From the NCBI GenBank assembly GCA_900696485.1, contig CAADGG010000014.1, positions 1 through 58,172 of the forward strand: DNA of 58,172 bases. Direction: 5' to 3'. Position 1 is the stretch's first letter, and every line of letters begins with the position of its first letter. The DNA is from an uncultured Pseudomonadota bacterium (GTDB lineage: Bacteria > Myxococcota_A > UBA9160 > PR03). Position numbers and translations under genes: made by a program. A model generated the notes under the pieces. The model saw nothing but the letters and a program-made list of their open reading frames with translations. It searched no databases and was not told the DNA's origin. Below are positions 14,948 to 23,897 of the stretch, one piece after another.

Positions 14948-16693
14948 TTGAACCCGTGGTTCGTCCTGCCGCTCGCGTCCGGCCTTGTCTGCCTCGGTTT
15001 CGGGGTGCTGCTCCTGGTGCGGGGGGGCAGCGCGGCGACCAGTCGTTCCGGCGGGTTCCTGCTGTTGGGAGGAGCCTGGTGGGGGCTGTTCGAGGCGCTG
15101 TGGACGCTGGCGCCCGACGCCGGGACAGCGCTCCTGCTGCTGCGGCTGTCGACGCCCGGCTGGGTCTTCATCGGGCCGCTCTGTCTCGAGCTGCTCCTCG
15201 CCGAGACGCCTCGAGGTCCGGAGCAGCTACGGAGGCTGCGTCCCCTCGCCTGGGGAACGGCGGCCACCGCACTCGCGTGCGCATGGACGACCGATTGGGT
15301 CCACGTCGGTGTCGAACCGGTCCCGTGGGGTTGGGCCTGGCGAGTCGGGCCCCTGTATGCGCCCTGGTATGTCTTCACCGTCGTCACCGCCACCACCGGG
15401 ATCCTCGCCGCGTTGCGACGCCTGCGCGTCACGGCATCTCCGGCCGAACAGCGACAACGCAGATGGTTCCTCGTCGCCGTCAGCGTGCCGCTGATCCTCG
15501 CCTCGGCGAGCGATGCCCTGCTGCCGCTGTTCGGCGTGCACGTGCCGCGCGTCGGAGTCGCCTCCTTCGCGATCCTCGGCGCCGTCATTACCGCGAGCAT
15601 CCGCCGCTTCGGCTGGTCCGTCGTCGCTCCGGGTTCGCTCGTCGGCGTCATCTTCGACGCCATGCCCGAGGGCGTGGCGCTGGTCGAACCCGGAGGATCC
15701 ATCCGCGTCGCGAACCCGGGGCTCGCCGCACTGCTCAGCCGGCCGGGCGCACGGCTGATGGGGACGCGCGTCGCGGACTTCCTGCCCGGCCTCGACCTGC
15801 AGGTCGACAGCGAGATCCGCGAGTGCGAGACCGAATTGCTCCGCGCCGGCGACACGCGGCTTCCGGTGTCCGTCTCGACCACGCCGCTGCGCGACAAGCG
15901 CGGCAGCCATCTCGGCCTGGTTCTCGTGATCCGTGATCTCACCGAGGTCGTCGCCCTGCGCACGCGCCTGCTCACCTCGGCGCGACTCGCGGCCGTCGGC
16001 GAACTGGCGGCCGGAATCGCCCACGAGATCAACAATCCGCTCGCCTACATCAACGCCAACCTCCGGGCGCTCCGCGACCAGTGGCTGACGGTGGCCGGCA
16101 CGTGGCCGTCGGAATCCGGCAAGGCGAAGATCCTCGAGGTCTTCGAAGAGGGTCTCGACATGCTCGATGAATCACTCGAAGGCGTCGAACGCACCGCCGC
16201 GATCGTCCGGGACGTCCGCAGCTTCTCCCACGCCGGCACCGGGGTGCGCGAACGGATCGACCCCGAGTTCCTGATCGAACGCGCCTTGCGCATGGCGAAT
16301 CCCCATCTGTGCTCCCGGGCGCGCGTGGTTCGCGAGTCGAATGTCGCGGTGGAGATCGAGTGTGTGCGCCGCGAGCTCGAACAGGTCTTGCTGAACCTGC
16401 TGATCAATGCCGCGCAGGCGCTCGACGGTCACGGCACGATTCGCGTGCGCATGGCGCGCCGGGGAGAAGAGCTCGAGATCGCCGTCGCCGATGACGGCTG
16501 CGGCATCGACCCCGACGCGCTCGATCGCATCTTCGATCCGTTCTTCACGACCAAGCCCGTCGGGGAAGGCACCGGACTCGGGCTCTCGATCTCGCACGAG
16601 ATCGTGCGCCGCCACGGCGGCCGGCTCGAAGTGTCCTCGGAGCGCGGCCGCGGCTCGGAATTCCGGCTGCTGCTACCGGTCGCCGCGGATTGA
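14948..16693 (+). CDS. Membrane sensor histidine kinase with PAS domain
   Basis: 581 residues from TTG 14948, with GGAG about 10 nt upstream. About seven transmembrane helices span residues 1-225, followed by a PAS domain (about 230-340). The dimerisation box ELAAGIAHEINNPLAYI carries the phospho-acceptor His near 359. The ATPase domain has N-box LLNLLINAAQAL, G1 DDGCGIDPD, F-box FDPFFTTK and G2 EGTGLGLSIS. The complete kinase should phosphorylate a response regulator, but none is adjacent, so it is an orphan. The signal could be membrane-derived or a cofactor in the PAS pocket. Its last 21 nt overlap the convergent transporter gene. Confidence 0.92.
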   Translation: MNPWFVLPLASGLVCLGFGVLLLVRGGSAATSRSGGFLLLGGAWWGLFEALWTLAPDAGTALLLLRLSTPGWVFIGPLCLELLLAETPRGPEQLRRLRPLAWGTAATALACAWTTDWVHVGVEPVPWGWAWRVGPLYAPWYVFTVVTATTGILAALRRLRVTASPAEQRQRRWFLVAVSVPLILASASDALLPLFGVHVPRVGVASFAILGAVITASIRRFGWSVVAPGSLVGVIFDAMPEGVALVEPGGSIRVANPGLAALLSRPGARLMGTRVADFLPGLDLQVDSEIRECETELLRAGDTRLPVSVSTTPLRDKRGSHLGLVLVIRDLTEVVALRTRLLTSARLAAVGELAAGIAHEINNPLAYINANLRALRDQWLTVAGTWPSESGKAKILEVFEEGLDMLDESLEGVERTAAIVRDVRSFSHAGTGVRERIDPEFLIERALRMANPHLCSRARVVRESNVAVEIECVRRELEQVLLNLLINAAQALDGHGTIRVRMARRGEELEIAVADDGCGIDPDALDRIFDPFFTTKPVGEGTGLGLSISHEIVRRHGGRLEVSSERGRGSEFRLLLPVAAD

Positions 16694-17629
16694 GGGCCGC
16701 TCCGATCCTCGCCAGCCGCCCAGCGCCGTCAACAGCGAACCGGCGACCACCAACCCCGCTCCCGCCCAGCTCTCCAGCGACAGCGATTCCGGTGCCGCGT
16801 AGCCGGGCCACCAGCGTCCGATCGCCGCCGAATACGCCAGCGTCGCGAGCGGCGTCAACGCCAGCACCGCCGAGACGCGCGAGGCCTCCCAGTGAGCCAG
16901 CGCCGCGGCAAACGCGCCGTAGGCGATCAGCGTATTGAGCGCGCAGAAACCGATCACGACCGCTTCGAAGTTCGAGACACCGCGCAGCGTTGAAGGCGTC
17001 GAGAAGGGCCAGAACACCAGCGCACAGACCACATAGATGCACAGCATGATGCCCTGTGACGAGAGCACTCGCAGCAACTGCTTCTGCGCCAGCCCGTAGA
17101 CGGCCCAGGTCGCGGCAGCCACGCCGATCAGGGACACACCCGATCGATACAGCCCGGCATCGCTCCCGAGGGCTGCGAGCTGGCTCGCAAAGAAGGCCGA
17201 GAGCCCGACGAGGATGGCGACGAAACCGGTCCACTGGGCCCGCGTGTAGCGCTCCCTGAAGACGAGGATCCCCCCGAGCCCGAGCAGCAGCGGTCCGAGC
17301 TGGATCAAGACCTGGGCATTGGCCGGGGTCGTCCGATCGAGGCCGGTCAGGTACGCGATGTAGTTGCCGGCCAGGCCCGCCGTCGCGACGCCGAGCAGCC
17401 AGCGATCGCCGCGTGCAAGACGGTGCAGCGGCGGCAGTGCGCGTCGTCCGGCGAGCCAGAGGCCGAGCAGCCCGGCGGCGACGAGGAACCGGAACCAGAC
17501 CAGTGTCGCGGCGTCGACCCGGCGCAGTGCGATCTCGAGCGCCAACGGCAGGACGCCCCACAGCGACATCGTCGTCGTGGCCAGCACGAAGCCGAGTCCC
17601 ACACGTCCGCTCGCCCGATGCCGTCCCAT
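16673..17629 (-). CDS. EamA/DMT family transporter
   Basis: A 318-residue inner-membrane protein with about ten transmembrane helices arranged as two EamA repeats, typical of drug/metabolite exporters of the RhaT/YdcZ type. The first repeat begins TTTMSLWGVLPLALEIAL and contains VWFRFLVAAGLLGLWL; the second starts near SLIGVAAATWAVYGLAQK. Substrates of this family include amino acids and their derivatives; nothing here fixes one. The C-terminal 7 codons overlap the histidine-kinase gene on the other strand. The start at ATG 17629 is the only one preceding the first helix. Confidence 0.88.
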   Translation of the reverse strand: MGRHRASGRVGLGFVLATTTMSLWGVLPLALEIALRRVDAATLVWFRFLVAAGLLGLWLAGRRALPPLHRLARGDRWLLGVATAGLAGNYIAYLTGLDRTTPANAQVLIQLGPLLLGLGGILVFRERYTRAQWTGFVAILVGLSAFFASQLAALGSDAGLYRSGVSLIGVAAATWAVYGLAQKQLLRVLSSQGIMLCIYVVCALVFWPFSTPSTLRGVSNFEAVVIGFCALNTLIAYGAFAAALAHWEASRVSAVLALTPLATLAYSAAIGRWWPGYAAPESLSLESWAGAGLVVAGSLLTALGGWRGSERPSIRGDR

Positions 17630-17734
17630 ACGCGCCGAGGATGGCAGATGGCGGGCCGCACGCCCGATCCGGATCCGATGCGGACACCGCGGTGCGCGGC
17701 GTCCGGCTTTGCGGGCAATCTCGCGTGCGACCGC

Positions 17735-17740
17735 TAGGAT
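17735..17740 (+). promoter_or_regulatory. Possible -10 element
   Basis: GCTAGGAT with the hexamer TAGGAT 28 nt before ATG 17769, the same distance as at 12204 and close to that at 29721. No -35 is evident. Confidence 0.3.
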
Positions 17741-17768
17741 GCCGTCCGCGCCCGCAAGGAAGAGTCCG

Positions 17769-18704
17769 ATGTCCGAGCCCGGGACGGCCGCCGAAGCGGA
17801 TCCGCCCTCCTACCCCACCGCCCAGGCGCCCGATCGCCAGCGCGACGTCGATGCCACCGGCCTACGCATCCGCGTCTACGAATGGGGTGACCCCGAGGCC
17901 CCCCCGATCCTGTTCGCCCATGGGGGCTTCGACTTCGCGCGCACCTACGACGTCTTCGCGCCGCTCGTCGCCGGCGCAGGCTTCCGCGTCGTCTCCTGGG
18001 ACCAGCGCGGACACGGCGCCTCCGAGCACGCCGCGCTCTACAACTGGGACGCCGACGCGCGCGATGCGCTGGCCGTGCTCGACACGATCGGTCGCGCACC
18101 GATCCCGTTTCTCGGCCATTCGAAGGGGGGCTCCGTGTTGATGCACCTCGCGGATGCCTGCCCCCACCGGGTCTCGAAACTCGTCAACATCGACGGCCTC
18201 CCGTCCCGACAGCGACACCCAGACGTGTCGGAGCACGAGCGCAGCAAGCTGCTGGCCTCGGAGTTGGCCGGCTGGCTCGACCACCGGCGGCGCGCCGCGG
18301 GCAAGCAGCGCCGGGCCGCGGACTCGCTCGACGTCCTGGCCCGACGCCGCGGCCAGATGAACCCCCGTCTCTCGTTCGAGTGGCTGCGCTACCTGGCCGG
18401 CATCGGCGCGCGCCGCGACGCGGACGGCTGGCGCTGGAAGCTCGACCCGACGCTGCGCTTCGGCGGCTTCGGTCCATGGCGGCCGGAGTGGGCATTGCAG
18501 CGCCTGCCGGCACTGGCCGTGCCGATGCTCGGATTCCTGGCCAGCGTGACCGAACCGATGGGCTGGGACACCACGGAAGAGATCCTGGCGCCGTACCGAC
18601 CGGCCCATGCCGAGTTCCTCACGTTTCCGGATACGGGGCATTTCCTGCACATCGAGCGCCCGCACGAGGTGGCGAGCCGCGTCCTCGAGTTCCTCGCCTC
18701 ATGA
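17769..18704 (+). CDS. Alpha/beta-hydrolase
   Basis: A 311-residue cytoplasmic alpha/beta-hydrolase. HGGFDFARTYD near residue 58 is the oxyanion loop, WDQRGHGASE near 79 the strand-4 loop, GHSKGGSVL near 118 the nucleophile elbow with the catalytic Ser, and GHFLHIERP near 296 the catalytic His. A cap domain of about 100 residues lies between. It may be an esterase, epoxide hydrolase or C-C hydrolase. The next hydrolase gene overlaps its stop by ATGA, so the two are translated together. AGGAAG precedes the ATG at good spacing. Confidence 0.88.
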   Translation: MSEPGTAAEADPPSYPTAQAPDRQRDVDATGLRIRVYEWGDPEAPPILFAHGGFDFARTYDVFAPLVAGAGFRVVSWDQRGHGASEHAALYNWDADARDALAVLDTIGRAPIPFLGHSKGGSVLMHLADACPHRVSKLVNIDGLPSRQRHPDVSEHERSKLLASELAGWLDHRRRAAGKQRRAADSLDVLARRRGQMNPRLSFEWLRYLAGIGARRDADGWRWKLDPTLRFGGFGPWRPEWALQRLPALAVPMLGFLASVTEPMGWDTTEEILAPYRPAHAEFLTFPDTGHFLHIERPHEVASRVLEFLAS

Positions 18705-19378
18705 ACGCCTCGGCCCCGACGATCTGGCTCCGCCATTCGAAGGTGACGCTGGCGCTCCATCCGCTGCGCGCAGAACGCCGGGCCGGTGCCCGCCCGTTGC
18801 TGCTGCTGCACGGCCGCGGCGAAGCGACGGCCGCACGCGTCCCCGAATTCACGGAGCCCTGGCCCGGCGCCGTGCTCGGTCTCGACTTCACCGGCCATGG
18901 CGCCTCGACGATCCCGCGCGGAGGGGGCTACACCGCCGAGCAGTTGATGGCCGATGCCGACGTGGCGCTCGCGCACCTGGGCCCCGCGACCGTCCTCGGT
19001 CGTGGCCTCGGCGCGTATGTCGCGCTGTTGCTCTCCGGGGCTCGCCCCACGCTCGTGCGCGGGGCCATCCTGTGCGATGGCCCCGGCCTCGCTGGCGGTG
19101 GGCCGCGTCCGACGACGCCGAGCATCCCGTGGCCGGCCGAGCGCGACGACGGCCTGGCGCCGGATCCCTTTGCGCTCGTCGACCTGGCCCGCGACGTCCG
19201 CCCGCCCGACTACGCCACGAGCTTCACGCGCCAGGCCAGCCAGCTCTCCGGCCTCGAGCGACCGGTCTCGGTGTGCTCGTTCGAGCGACCGGACTGGCTG
19301 GCCGCCGTCTGCGAGGAGCCCGGAGTTGCAATCACACGGATCCGGGACGCGCTCGAGGAGTACGCCCGCAGCGCCTGA
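18701..19378 (+). CDS. Alpha/beta-hydrolase fold protein lacking the nucleophile serine
   Basis: 225 residues with the hydrolase-fold landmarks LLLLHGRGEAT near residue 29, LDFTGHGASTIPRGGG near 64, and an elbow VLGRGLGAYVALLLSG near 100. In the elbow the expected G-x-S-x-G is GRGLG: the nucleophile serine is glycine. The final catalytic His is also not obvious. The protein is therefore probably a non-catalytic fold member or uses another mechanism. Its ATG overlaps the stop of the upstream hydrolase (ATGA), and it may work as a partner of that enzyme. Codon use is like its neighbours, so it does not look like a decaying gene. Confidence 0.75.
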   Translation: MNASAPTIWLRHSKVTLALHPLRAERRAGARPLLLLHGRGEATAARVPEFTEPWPGAVLGLDFTGHGASTIPRGGGYTAEQLMADADVALAHLGPATVLGRGLGAYVALLLSGARPTLVRGAILCDGPGLAGGGPRPTTPSIPWPAERDDGLAPDPFALVDLARDVRPPDYATSFTRQASQLSGLERPVSVCSFERPDWLAAVCEEPGVAITRIRDALEEYARSA

Positions 19379-19401
19379 GCCGACCTGGGAGAAGAGCCGG
19401 G

Positions 19402-19908
19402 TCAGGCCTCGCGGGAAATCGCGTCGTCGAGAAGGTCGACGACGGTGTTCAGGATCACGAAGACGAAGCCCGCCTCTTCCGCATCGAGGGCTGCCTCCGC
19501 TTCGTCCTCCGCGCGCCCGAAGAGCGTCGCCACGACGTGCTGCAGGACGGCGGGCTGCGGGGACGCCGCCACGTCCGCCGTGCTCACGACGAACCCCGCA
19601 CCGGCGCTCTCGAGCCGCAGGAGCGCCTCGTCGTTCGCTTCGGCCCGGCGCTCGAGAGCCTCCATCCCGACCTCCGGAATGCGCGCGCCGAACGCAGTCT
19701 CGAAGATCTGCAACACGACGAAGTAGAGGTAGAGCGTGAGTTCGTGGACGGGCGCCCGTTCGTCTTCGGTCGCCGCCACCGTGTAGGACAGCAGGGCGGG
19801 CTGCTGGCGGGCCGCCCGTTCCATCGCCCGGCGCGCGTCGCGAGGTGCCATCGCCCCGACACGGCGGCACGTCTCTTCGACGATCTCCGGCGGAATCCTC
19901 GCCGTCAC
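19402..19908 (-). CDS. Conserved-looking protein of unknown function
   Basis: 168 residues from GTG 19908, mostly helical and acidic, with no signal peptide. It starts TARIPPEIVEETCRRV and contains HELTLYLYFVVLQIFETAFG (mildly hydrophobic) and a C-terminal AGFVFVILNTVVDLLDDAI. No family is recognised. The composition suggests a soluble helical bundle that might associate with membranes or with a partner. Three 14-15-nt tandem repeats begin 9 nt upstream of the start (19918-19961). It is convergent with the hydrolase pair. Confidence 0.65.
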   Translation of the reverse strand: MTARIPPEIVEETCRRVGAMAPRDARRAMERAARQQPALLSYTVAATEDERAPVHELTLYLYFVVLQIFETAFGARIPEVGMEALERRAEANDEALLRLESAGAGFVVSTADVAASPQPAVLQHVVATLFGRAEDEAEAALDAEEAGFVFVILNTVVDLLDDAISREA

Positions 19909-19917
19909 TCGATCCTC

Positions 19918-19961
19918 GCGACGGCCGGCCTCGCGAGGCCGGCCTCGGGACGGCCGGCCTC
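19918..19961. repeat. Three 14-15-nt tandem repeats upstream of hypothetical gene
   Basis: Units GCGACGGCCGGCCTC, GCGAGGCCGGCCTC and GGGACGGCCGGCCTC follow one another 9 nt upstream of GTG 19908. On the sense strand each unit carries GAGG, resembling a ribosome-binding core. Confidence 0.75.
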
Positions 19962-20017
19962 GTTTCCGCGAACCCGCCGCGGCGGGTCGGCCGACGCCCG
20001 AGACTCTAGGATTCGAT

Positions 20018-20045
20018 TTGCTTCGCTGCCGGATCGGCGTAGCAT
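20018..20045 (+). promoter_or_regulatory. Possible sigma70-type promoter
   Basis: TTGCTT (20018-20023), a 16-nt spacer and TAGCAT (20040-20045), 27 nt before ATG 20073. A further TAGGAT is at 20007-20012, overlapping a minus-strand TAGAGT that could serve the divergent gene. Confidence 0.4.
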
Positions 20046-20072
20046 CTTCCCCGATGCCGGAAGGAGGACGTC

Positions 20073-20690
20073 ATGGTCCCGGGCCGCATCCCGTTGCTCT
20101 CCGCTGCCGCTCCGCATCGAACCCTCGCGGATCGCCCGCACCGCCGGCGCCGCTCCGGCGCCGCGGCTTGGCTGCTCGCCTCGGCGCTGGGCCTCTCCGG
20201 CGCCGCGGCGGCGGAGGAGGTTCCGCGGGCCGGGAAGGATCCGTGGTCGGGCACCTACCAGGTCCAGGGCTTGACGGTCGACCGGCGAAGCGGAGACACG
20301 CGCCGGATCCAGGGACACGTGGTCCTGACCCGGAAGAACGATCATTGGATCGCGGCCGCCGAGCTGAAGACGGACTTTCCGAGCCACGGCGGCTCCGTGA
20401 GCGCCGATGTGATCGGACGCGGAGACGGCAGGCTGCGCGGGAACGCGCTGGTCGGCACCGCGCAGACCCAGTTGGTGATCCAGACGGTGCCGGGGGTGGA
20501 TACGAGCTTCGGCTTCATCCCGCGCACCGTAGGCCCGCGGCTGCTCTCGGACTGGACGGCGCGCTGGGAGCGCCCGGGCGAGCTCGCCATCGAACTCACC
20601 AATCGCGGCGAAGAGGGCGAAGACTACTCGCCGACGAAGACGACCCTGAAGGGCCGCCGCGTCTCGATGCCCGCCGACACCCCCCCTTGA
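20073..20690 (+). CDS. Secreted protein of unknown function
   Basis: 205 residues. A long Arg-rich n-region is followed by the hydrophobic AAWLLASALGLSGAAAAEE near 30-48, a Sec signal peptide with an AAA cleavage region. The mature part begins near PWSGTYQVQGLTVDRRSG and looks like a beta-rich calycin-like or small-barrel domain; no family is firmly recognised. ATG 20073 has AAGGAGG 5 nt upstream. It is probably periplasmic or secreted. The second copy of the 194-bp structured repeat starts directly after its stop codon. Confidence 0.7.
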   Translation: MVPGRIPLLSAAAPHRTLADRPHRRRRSGAAAWLLASALGLSGAAAAEEVPRAGKDPWSGTYQVQGLTVDRRSGDTRRIQGHVVLTRKNDHWIAAAELKTDFPSHGGSVSADVIGRGDGRLRGNALVGTAQTQLVIQTVPGVDTSFGFIPRTVGPRLLSDWTARWERPGELAIELTNRGEEGEDYSPTKTTLKGRRVSMPADTPP

Positions 20691-20884
20691 GAGGGTTGCC
20701 GGGAATCGGCCGCTGGCGCAGGCACAGCGACGGGCGGGAGGCGCACACCCGGAGCCGGAATCCGCAGGCCGCCGGTTCGCCTCCACGCGAAGCGCCAAAG
20801 TCCGTCGGCCGAGGACATCGGCGGAGGGTGTGCGCCTCCCGCCCGGCTCCGAATCCCGTCCGCCGATTCTCGGCAACTCCCTGA
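20691..20884. repeat. 194-bp structured dispersed repeat, copy 2
   Basis: Matches 10563-10756 with only a few substitutions. The outer stem pairs 20696-20710 with 20862-20876, and the inner 20-bp stem pairs 20731-20750 with 20826-20845. Relative to copy 1 the outer stem shows one C:G to A:T double change and one A:T to G:T change, so pairing is kept. It begins right after the stop of the secreted-protein gene and ends 7 nt before the acyl-CoA dehydrogenase stop on the other strand. Confidence 0.85.
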
Positions 20885-20891
20885 GGCCGGC

Positions 20892-22040
20892 TCAGCCGAG
20901 TCCGAGACGCTGCGCGATGATCCGCTTCATGATCTCGTTGGTGCCGGCGTAGATGGATTGCACGGCCGCATCGGCGTAGTCCTGCGAGATCGGATACTCG
21001 CGCATGAAGCCGTAGCCGCCGTGGAGCTGGAGACACTCGGCCGCCACGCGTTTCTGCAGGTCCGTGGTCCACCATTTGGCCATGCTCACTTCGGTCACCA
21101 CTTGATCGCCGGCCACGTGGGACGCGAGCAGCCGATCGACGAAGACCTGGCCGATCTCGACCGCGCTGGCCAGCTCCGCGAGCTGGAATTGCGTGTTCTG
21201 GAACGCCGCGAGCGGCTGCCCGAAGGCCTTGCGCTGCTTCACGTACTCGAAGGTGTCGTGCAACGAACGCCGGCACGACGCCATCGCGGACACGGCGATG
21301 CACAGCCGCTCCTGCTGGAGTTCCTGCATCAGCATCGAGAAGCCTTGTCCCTCCTCGCCGAGCCGGTTCGACACCGGAACGCGACAGCTCTCGAAGAACA
21401 GCTCGCTGGTGTCGTGTCCGGGAAGGCCGAGCTTGTCCAGCTTGCGGCCCTTCGTGAAGCCCGGTGTGCCGTCCTCGACGAGCAACAACGAGATGCCGCG
21501 GTGACGCGGCTGGGCCTCCGGATCGGTCTTCGCCACGACCACGAACAGGTCGCCGATCTGTCCATGGGAGATGAAGGTCTTCGAGCCGTCGAGGACGTAC
21601 GAGTCCCCCTCGCGGAGCGCGCGGGTCTGGACGTTCGCGAGATCCGATCCGGTCCCGGGCTCCGTCATCGCGACGCCCATCAGGACCTCCCCGGTGATGC
21701 AGCCGCGCAGCCAACGCTCCTTCTGCTCCGGACTGCCGAAATCGCGCAGATAGGGCACACAGATGTCCGCGTGCAGCGAGAACATCAGCGCGTGGGCCCG
21801 CAGCCACGACAGCTCCTCCATGATGATCGCGTCGTACCGGAAGTCGCCGCCGGCACCGCCGTACTCCTCGGGCTGATTGGCGCCGAGGAAGCCCTCTGCG
21901 CCCATCCGCCGCCAGGTGTCGCGATCCGGCATGCCGCGCTCGTTCCACGCCGCGATCTTCGGCTCGATCTCACGCGCCGCGAAACGGCGAAACTGATCGC
22001 GGAAGACGTCGTGCTCCTGATGGAAGACGGTACGCTGCAT
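20892..22040 (-). CDS. Acyl-CoA dehydrogenase
   Basis: A 382-residue flavoprotein of the acyl-CoA dehydrogenase family, catalysing alpha,beta-oxidation of an acyl-CoA with electrons passed to ETF. MTEPGTGSDLANVQT (FAD and substrate binding), VLDGSKTFISHG and the C-terminal LHGGYGFMREYPI with IYAGTNEIMKRIIA are diagnostic. The Glu of the YEGT position is Ala, but LQQERL (near residue 240) has a Glu where long-chain and isovaleryl-CoA dehydrogenases keep their catalytic base, so activity is expected. ATG 22040 has GAGGAGG 9 nt upstream. It fits acyl-CoA degradation together with the crotonase and acyl-CoA synthetase in the window. Confidence 0.93.
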   Translation of the reverse strand: MQRTVFHQEHDVFRDQFRRFAAREIEPKIAAWNERGMPDRDTWRRMGAEGFLGANQPEEYGGAGGDFRYDAIIMEELSWLRAHALMFSLHADICVPYLRDFGSPEQKERWLRGCITGEVLMGVAMTEPGTGSDLANVQTRALREGDSYVLDGSKTFISHGQIGDLFVVVAKTDPEAQPRHRGISLLLVEDGTPGFTKGRKLDKLGLPGHDTSELFFESCRVPVSNRLGEEGQGFSMLMQELQQERLCIAVSAMASCRRSLHDTFEYVKQRKAFGQPLAAFQNTQFQLAELASAVEIGQVFVDRLLASHVAGDQVVTEVSMAKWWTTDLQKRVAAECLQLHGGYGFMREYPISQDYADAAVQSIYAGTNEIMKRIIAQRLGLG

Positions 22041-22172
22041 GACGATGCCTCCTCGAATCCCGTCGCGGCTGGACCCCGTCGCGGGCGCGGCGCCGGAGAC
22101 TAGCGGACGTCCTCCCCGGCATCGCCGGGCCGCCGTGACACCCGGCTCGTCGTCGCGCGCTTGCTTCGGCCC

Positions 22173-23897
22173 ATGACCGGCGAACCGCGCGCGCGGCTGC
22201 TGATCGAGGGCCGGACCTGCTGGCGGCTGCGGCGCGCGGACCGGGCGGCGGTCCTGATCGACGGCGAGGAGTACTTCTCCGCTCTCGACGCCGCGCTCGA
22301 GCGCGCGCAGCGCTCGGTGCGGATCCTCGCCTGGGACGTGCACGGCGGCATCCGGCTGCGGCGAAGCGAACAGGAGGGTGCCGAGGGCGATGCGGCTCCG
22401 ACCCTGATCGAGCGGCTCGATGGTCTGGTCCGCCACCGGCGCGATCTCCGGATCTGGCTGCTCGAATGGGACTTCGCGCTGTTGTACGCGCTCGAGCGTC
22501 AGTTCTTCCCGACGCTGCGCTTCGGTTACTCGACGCACCGCCGTCTGCACTTCCGGCTCGACGGTGAGCACCCGATCGGCGCCTCGCATCACGAGAAGCT
22601 CGTCGTCATCGACGACCGGATCGCGTTCTGTGGCGGCTTCGATCTCGCCGCGTGCCGCTGGGACACCCGGGCCCATCGCGCCGGCGATTCGCGCCGCCAC
22701 GATCCCGGGGCTCCCGACTACGGCGCCTTCCACGACGTGATGCTGCTGGTCGATGGAGACGCCGCTCGCACGCTCGGCGAGCTGGCGCGCGAGCGCTGGC
22801 GCCGCGCGACCGGCCAACGACTCGACGAGCGCCGCGGCGAAACGGATCCGTGGCCCCGCGACGTCTCCCCTCGGTTCCGGAACGTCGAGGTCGGCATCTC
22901 GCGCACGCGACCGGGCGGCGAGGACGAGGAACCGGTGCGTGAGGTGGAGGCGCTGCACATCGCATCGCTACGTGCCGCGCGGCGCTGGATCTACGTCGAG
23001 AACCAGTACCTGACCGCACACCGGATCGGGAAGGTGCTGGCGGAGCGGCTGGCGGAAGCGGAGGGACCGGAGCTGGTGATCGTCTCCACCCGTACCTGCG
23101 AGGGCTGGCTCGAAGAGAACACGATGGGCGTCCTGCGGGCGCGCTGGCTCGCCCGTCTGCGCGATGCCGATCATCACGGTCGGCTGCGTGTTCTCCACCC
23201 GGTCGTGCCGGATCTCGATCCGGATCGACTCACCGTGCACGCAAAGCTCACGATCGTCGATGATCGGCTGTTGCGGATCGGGTCGGCGAACCTGGCGAAC
23301 CGCTCGATGGGCCTCGACTCGGAGTGTGATCTCGCGATCGAGGCCGGCACCGGCGACACGGAAACGGCGCGGGCCATCGCCGCCGTACGCGACGACCTGT
23401 TGGCCGAGCATCTCGGAACCACACCGGAGCGCGTCGCCGAAGCGCTTCGGACGAACGGTTCCCTGGTGGCGGCCGTGGACGCGCTGCGCGGCGGAACGCG
23501 GACCCTCGCGACGCTCGAAGCTTCGGTGGACCCCTGGATCGACGAATTGGTCCCCGATGAGGCGATCTTCGATCCGGAGAAGCCGATGCCGCCGGAGGAG
23601 TTCTGGAAGCTCCTCCCCGACGCGCCAGAACCCGAGCGGCTGCGCCGCGCGCTGCCATGGATCGGAGCCGTCGTCGCGAGCGCGGCGCTCGCGGCCGCCT
23701 GGCGCTGGACCCCCGTCTCCGAATGGGCCGCCCGCGAGACCCTGGTCCTGGCGCTCGTCGTGGATCGCGCTCGCAAGCTGCTCGACGAACCGGGTTTCGG
23801 AGCAGCGCTCGCGCTGCTCGGGATGGCGGCCGCGGCCGGAATCGCTTGGTGGATCGTCCGGCGCCGGCGTCGTGCAGCCCGACCCCGCGAGGGATGA
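22173..23897 (+). CDS. Phospholipase D-like protein with C-terminal membrane helices
   Basis: 574 residues. Two HKD half-sites are intact: HHEKLVVIDDRIAFCGG near 139 and VHAKLTIVDDRLLRIGSANL near 352, with ENQYLTAHR between them, as in cardiolipin-synthase/phospholipase-D enzymes that cleave or transfer phosphatidyl groups. After about residue 490 come two hydrophobic segments and a final Arg-rich tail. In many relatives the sequence WRWTPLSEW leads into a full VTT/DedA membrane domain; here WRWTPVSEW is followed only by one short helix and the end, so that domain seems lost. ATG 22173 is preferred to TTG 22161. Confidence 0.85.
   Translation: MTGEPRARLLIEGRTCWRLRRADRAAVLIDGEEYFSALDAALERAQRSVRILAWDVHGGIRLRRSEQEGAEGDAAPTLIERLDGLVRHRRDLRIWLLEWDFALLYALERQFFPTLRFGYSTHRRLHFRLDGEHPIGASHHEKLVVIDDRIAFCGGFDLAACRWDTRAHRAGDSRRHDPGAPDYGAFHDVMLLVDGDAARTLGELARERWRRATGQRLDERRGETDPWPRDVSPRFRNVEVGISRTRPGGEDEEPVREVEALHIASLRAARRWIYVENQYLTAHRIGKVLAERLAEAEGPELVIVSTRTCEGWLEENTMGVLRARWLARLRDADHHGRLRVLHPVVPDLDPDRLTVHAKLTIVDDRLLRIGSANLANRSMGLDSECDLAIEAGTGDTETARAIAAVRDDLLAEHLGTTPERVAEALRTNGSLVAAVDALRGGTRTLATLEASVDPWIDELVPDEAIFDPEKPMPPEEFWKLLPDAPEPERLRRALPWIGAVVASAALAAAWRWTPVSEWAARETLVLALVVDRARKLLDEPGFGAALALLGMAAAAGIAWWIVRRRRRAARPREG

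Noticed and set aside
22055..22088. 17-nt repeat upstream of the acyl-CoA dehydrogenase
   Set aside because: Only about ten matching bases (CCCGTCGCGG); too weak to add to the tandem-array list.
22041..22958. Upstream extension of the acyl-CoA dehydrogenase frame to 688 residues
   Set aside because: The extra part is antisense to the phospholipase-D-like gene; the family N-terminus and GAGGAGG site fix the start at 22040.
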